Shown in pieces: positions 63,388 to 64,000 of a stretch of 64,000 bases of DNA. How positions within the stretch are numbered: position 1 is the first letter of the stretch; each line of letters starts with the position of its first letter. Below the pieces are notes generated by a model that was not told where the DNA came from, ran no database searches, and saw only the letters and a program-made list of their open reading frames with translations. A program made the position numbers and the translations under genes. Source of the DNA: Lepraria neglecta (lineage: Eukaryota; Ascomycota; Lecanoromycetes; Lecanorales; Stereocaulaceae); assembly GCA_033220425.1 (NCBI GenBank), contig CM065648.1, positions 2,356,001 to 2,420,000 of the forward strand, in the 5' to 3' direction.

Positions 63388-64000
63388 ATTCGCAGATGGC
63401 GATATGGCGATGGATTGCCTATTCGACAGATGGTGAGATGGCACCGGATGGCTCATTCGCAGATGGCGATATGGCGATGGATTGCCTATTCGACAGACGG
63501 TGAGATGGCATCGGATGGCTCATTCGCAGATGGCGATATGGCGATGGATTGCCTATTCGACAGATGGTGAGATGGCACCGGATGGCTCATTCGCAGATGG
63601 CGATATGGCATACACTGCACATGGCAATATGGCGGCGGATTGCTCATTCGCAGATGGCGATATGGCATACACTGCCTACGATGCACATGGCGATATGGCG
63701 GCGGATTGCTCATTCGCAGACGGCGATATGGCATACACTGCCTATGACGCACATGGCGATATGGCGGCGGATTGCTCATTCGCAGACGGCGATATGGCAT
63801 ACACTGCCTATGACGCACATGGCGATATGGCGGCGGATTGCCTATTCGCACATGGCGATACGGCGACGGATTGCTCATTCGCACATGCCGATATGGCATA
63901 CACTGCCTATGACGCACATGGCGATATGGCGGCGGATCGCCTATCCGCACATGGCGATACGGCGGTAGATTGCCTATTCGACACATGGCGATATGGCGCC
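63388..64000. repeat. 66-67 bp tandem array running off the window
   Basis: Units anchored on ATTCGCAGATGGCGATATGG begin at 63388, 63455, 63522, 63589, 63646, 63712, 63778 and 63844: four near-67-bp units of one type, a 57-bp switch unit, then 66-bp units of a second type with CATACACTGCCTATGACGCA. Units contain the shorter motif ATGGCGATATGGC. Because 66 is divisible by three, both strands stay open for over 130 codons, which is an effect of the repeat. It is GC-balanced, with no RIP-like bias. Confidence 0.88.

Noticed and set aside
63486-63986. Long open frames on both strands of the right-hand array
   Set aside because: A 66-bp unit without stops stays open in several frames on both strands; there is no start context or domain.

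Overview
The window reads as nuclear DNA of a filamentous ascomycete (Pezizomycotina). Both host genes have short fungal-type introns (49 to 54 bp, one of 177 bp), and one is a fungal NOD-like receptor with a SesB/lipase-like head. From about 4.75 kb on, most DNA carries the mark of repeat-induced point mutation (RIP): TpA is everywhere, CpA/TpG is scarce and CpG is largely kept. The genus cannot be named from this. No tRNA, rRNA or CRISPR was seen.

Host part, 1 to about 4750: the 5' part of an NLR-like gene on the minus strand (1-1641, running off the left edge; alpha/beta-hydrolase head followed by a NACHT-type P-loop) faces a complete four-exon ketosamine/fructosamine-3-kinase-family gene on the plus strand (2968-4365, 370 aa). 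They share a 1.3 kb divergent upstream region.

Transposon part, about 4750 to 64000: no host gene is supported. It is a nest of fossil LTR retrotransposons, nearly all chromodomain-type Ty3/Gypsy. Family 1 (LTR 411-427 bp) has three full-length minus copies, 26182-32752, 42814-49353 and 56039-62610, each with a matching 5-bp target duplication, plus an older plus-strand copy from about 6120 to 20029 and an LTR fragment before it. Family 2 (LTR about 452 bp) has a full-length copy at 8010-15303 inside the old family 1 copy, and a shortened copy from 20030 to 41957. Family 3 (LTR 181-202 bp, minus) spans 24838-41847 inside the right LTR of the second family 2 copy, and itself holds a family 1 copy. 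Family 4 (LTR 214 bp, plus) spans 50515-63041 and holds another family 1 copy. A Ty1/Copia remnant (minus) lies at 41958-42746 with its 5' LTR, which is split by a family 1 copy; an inverted solo LTR of the same kind sits at 49754-50138. Reading inward, the order of insertion is old family 1, family 2, family 3, family 1: four levels deep.

Three stretches are not plain retroelement: a CpA-rich tandem-repeat island at about 17880-19040, a 371-bp unassigned piece at 50144-50514, and a 66-67 bp tandem array from 63388 to the window end.

Most notable: RIP-like damage is strong in element interiors but weak in many LTRs; the family 4 LTR pair differs by transitions that all lie in one copy; family 3 carries about 2.4 kb of extra former coding DNA beyond its chromodomain; and the second family 2 copy has different elements on its two flanks without a matching target duplication.
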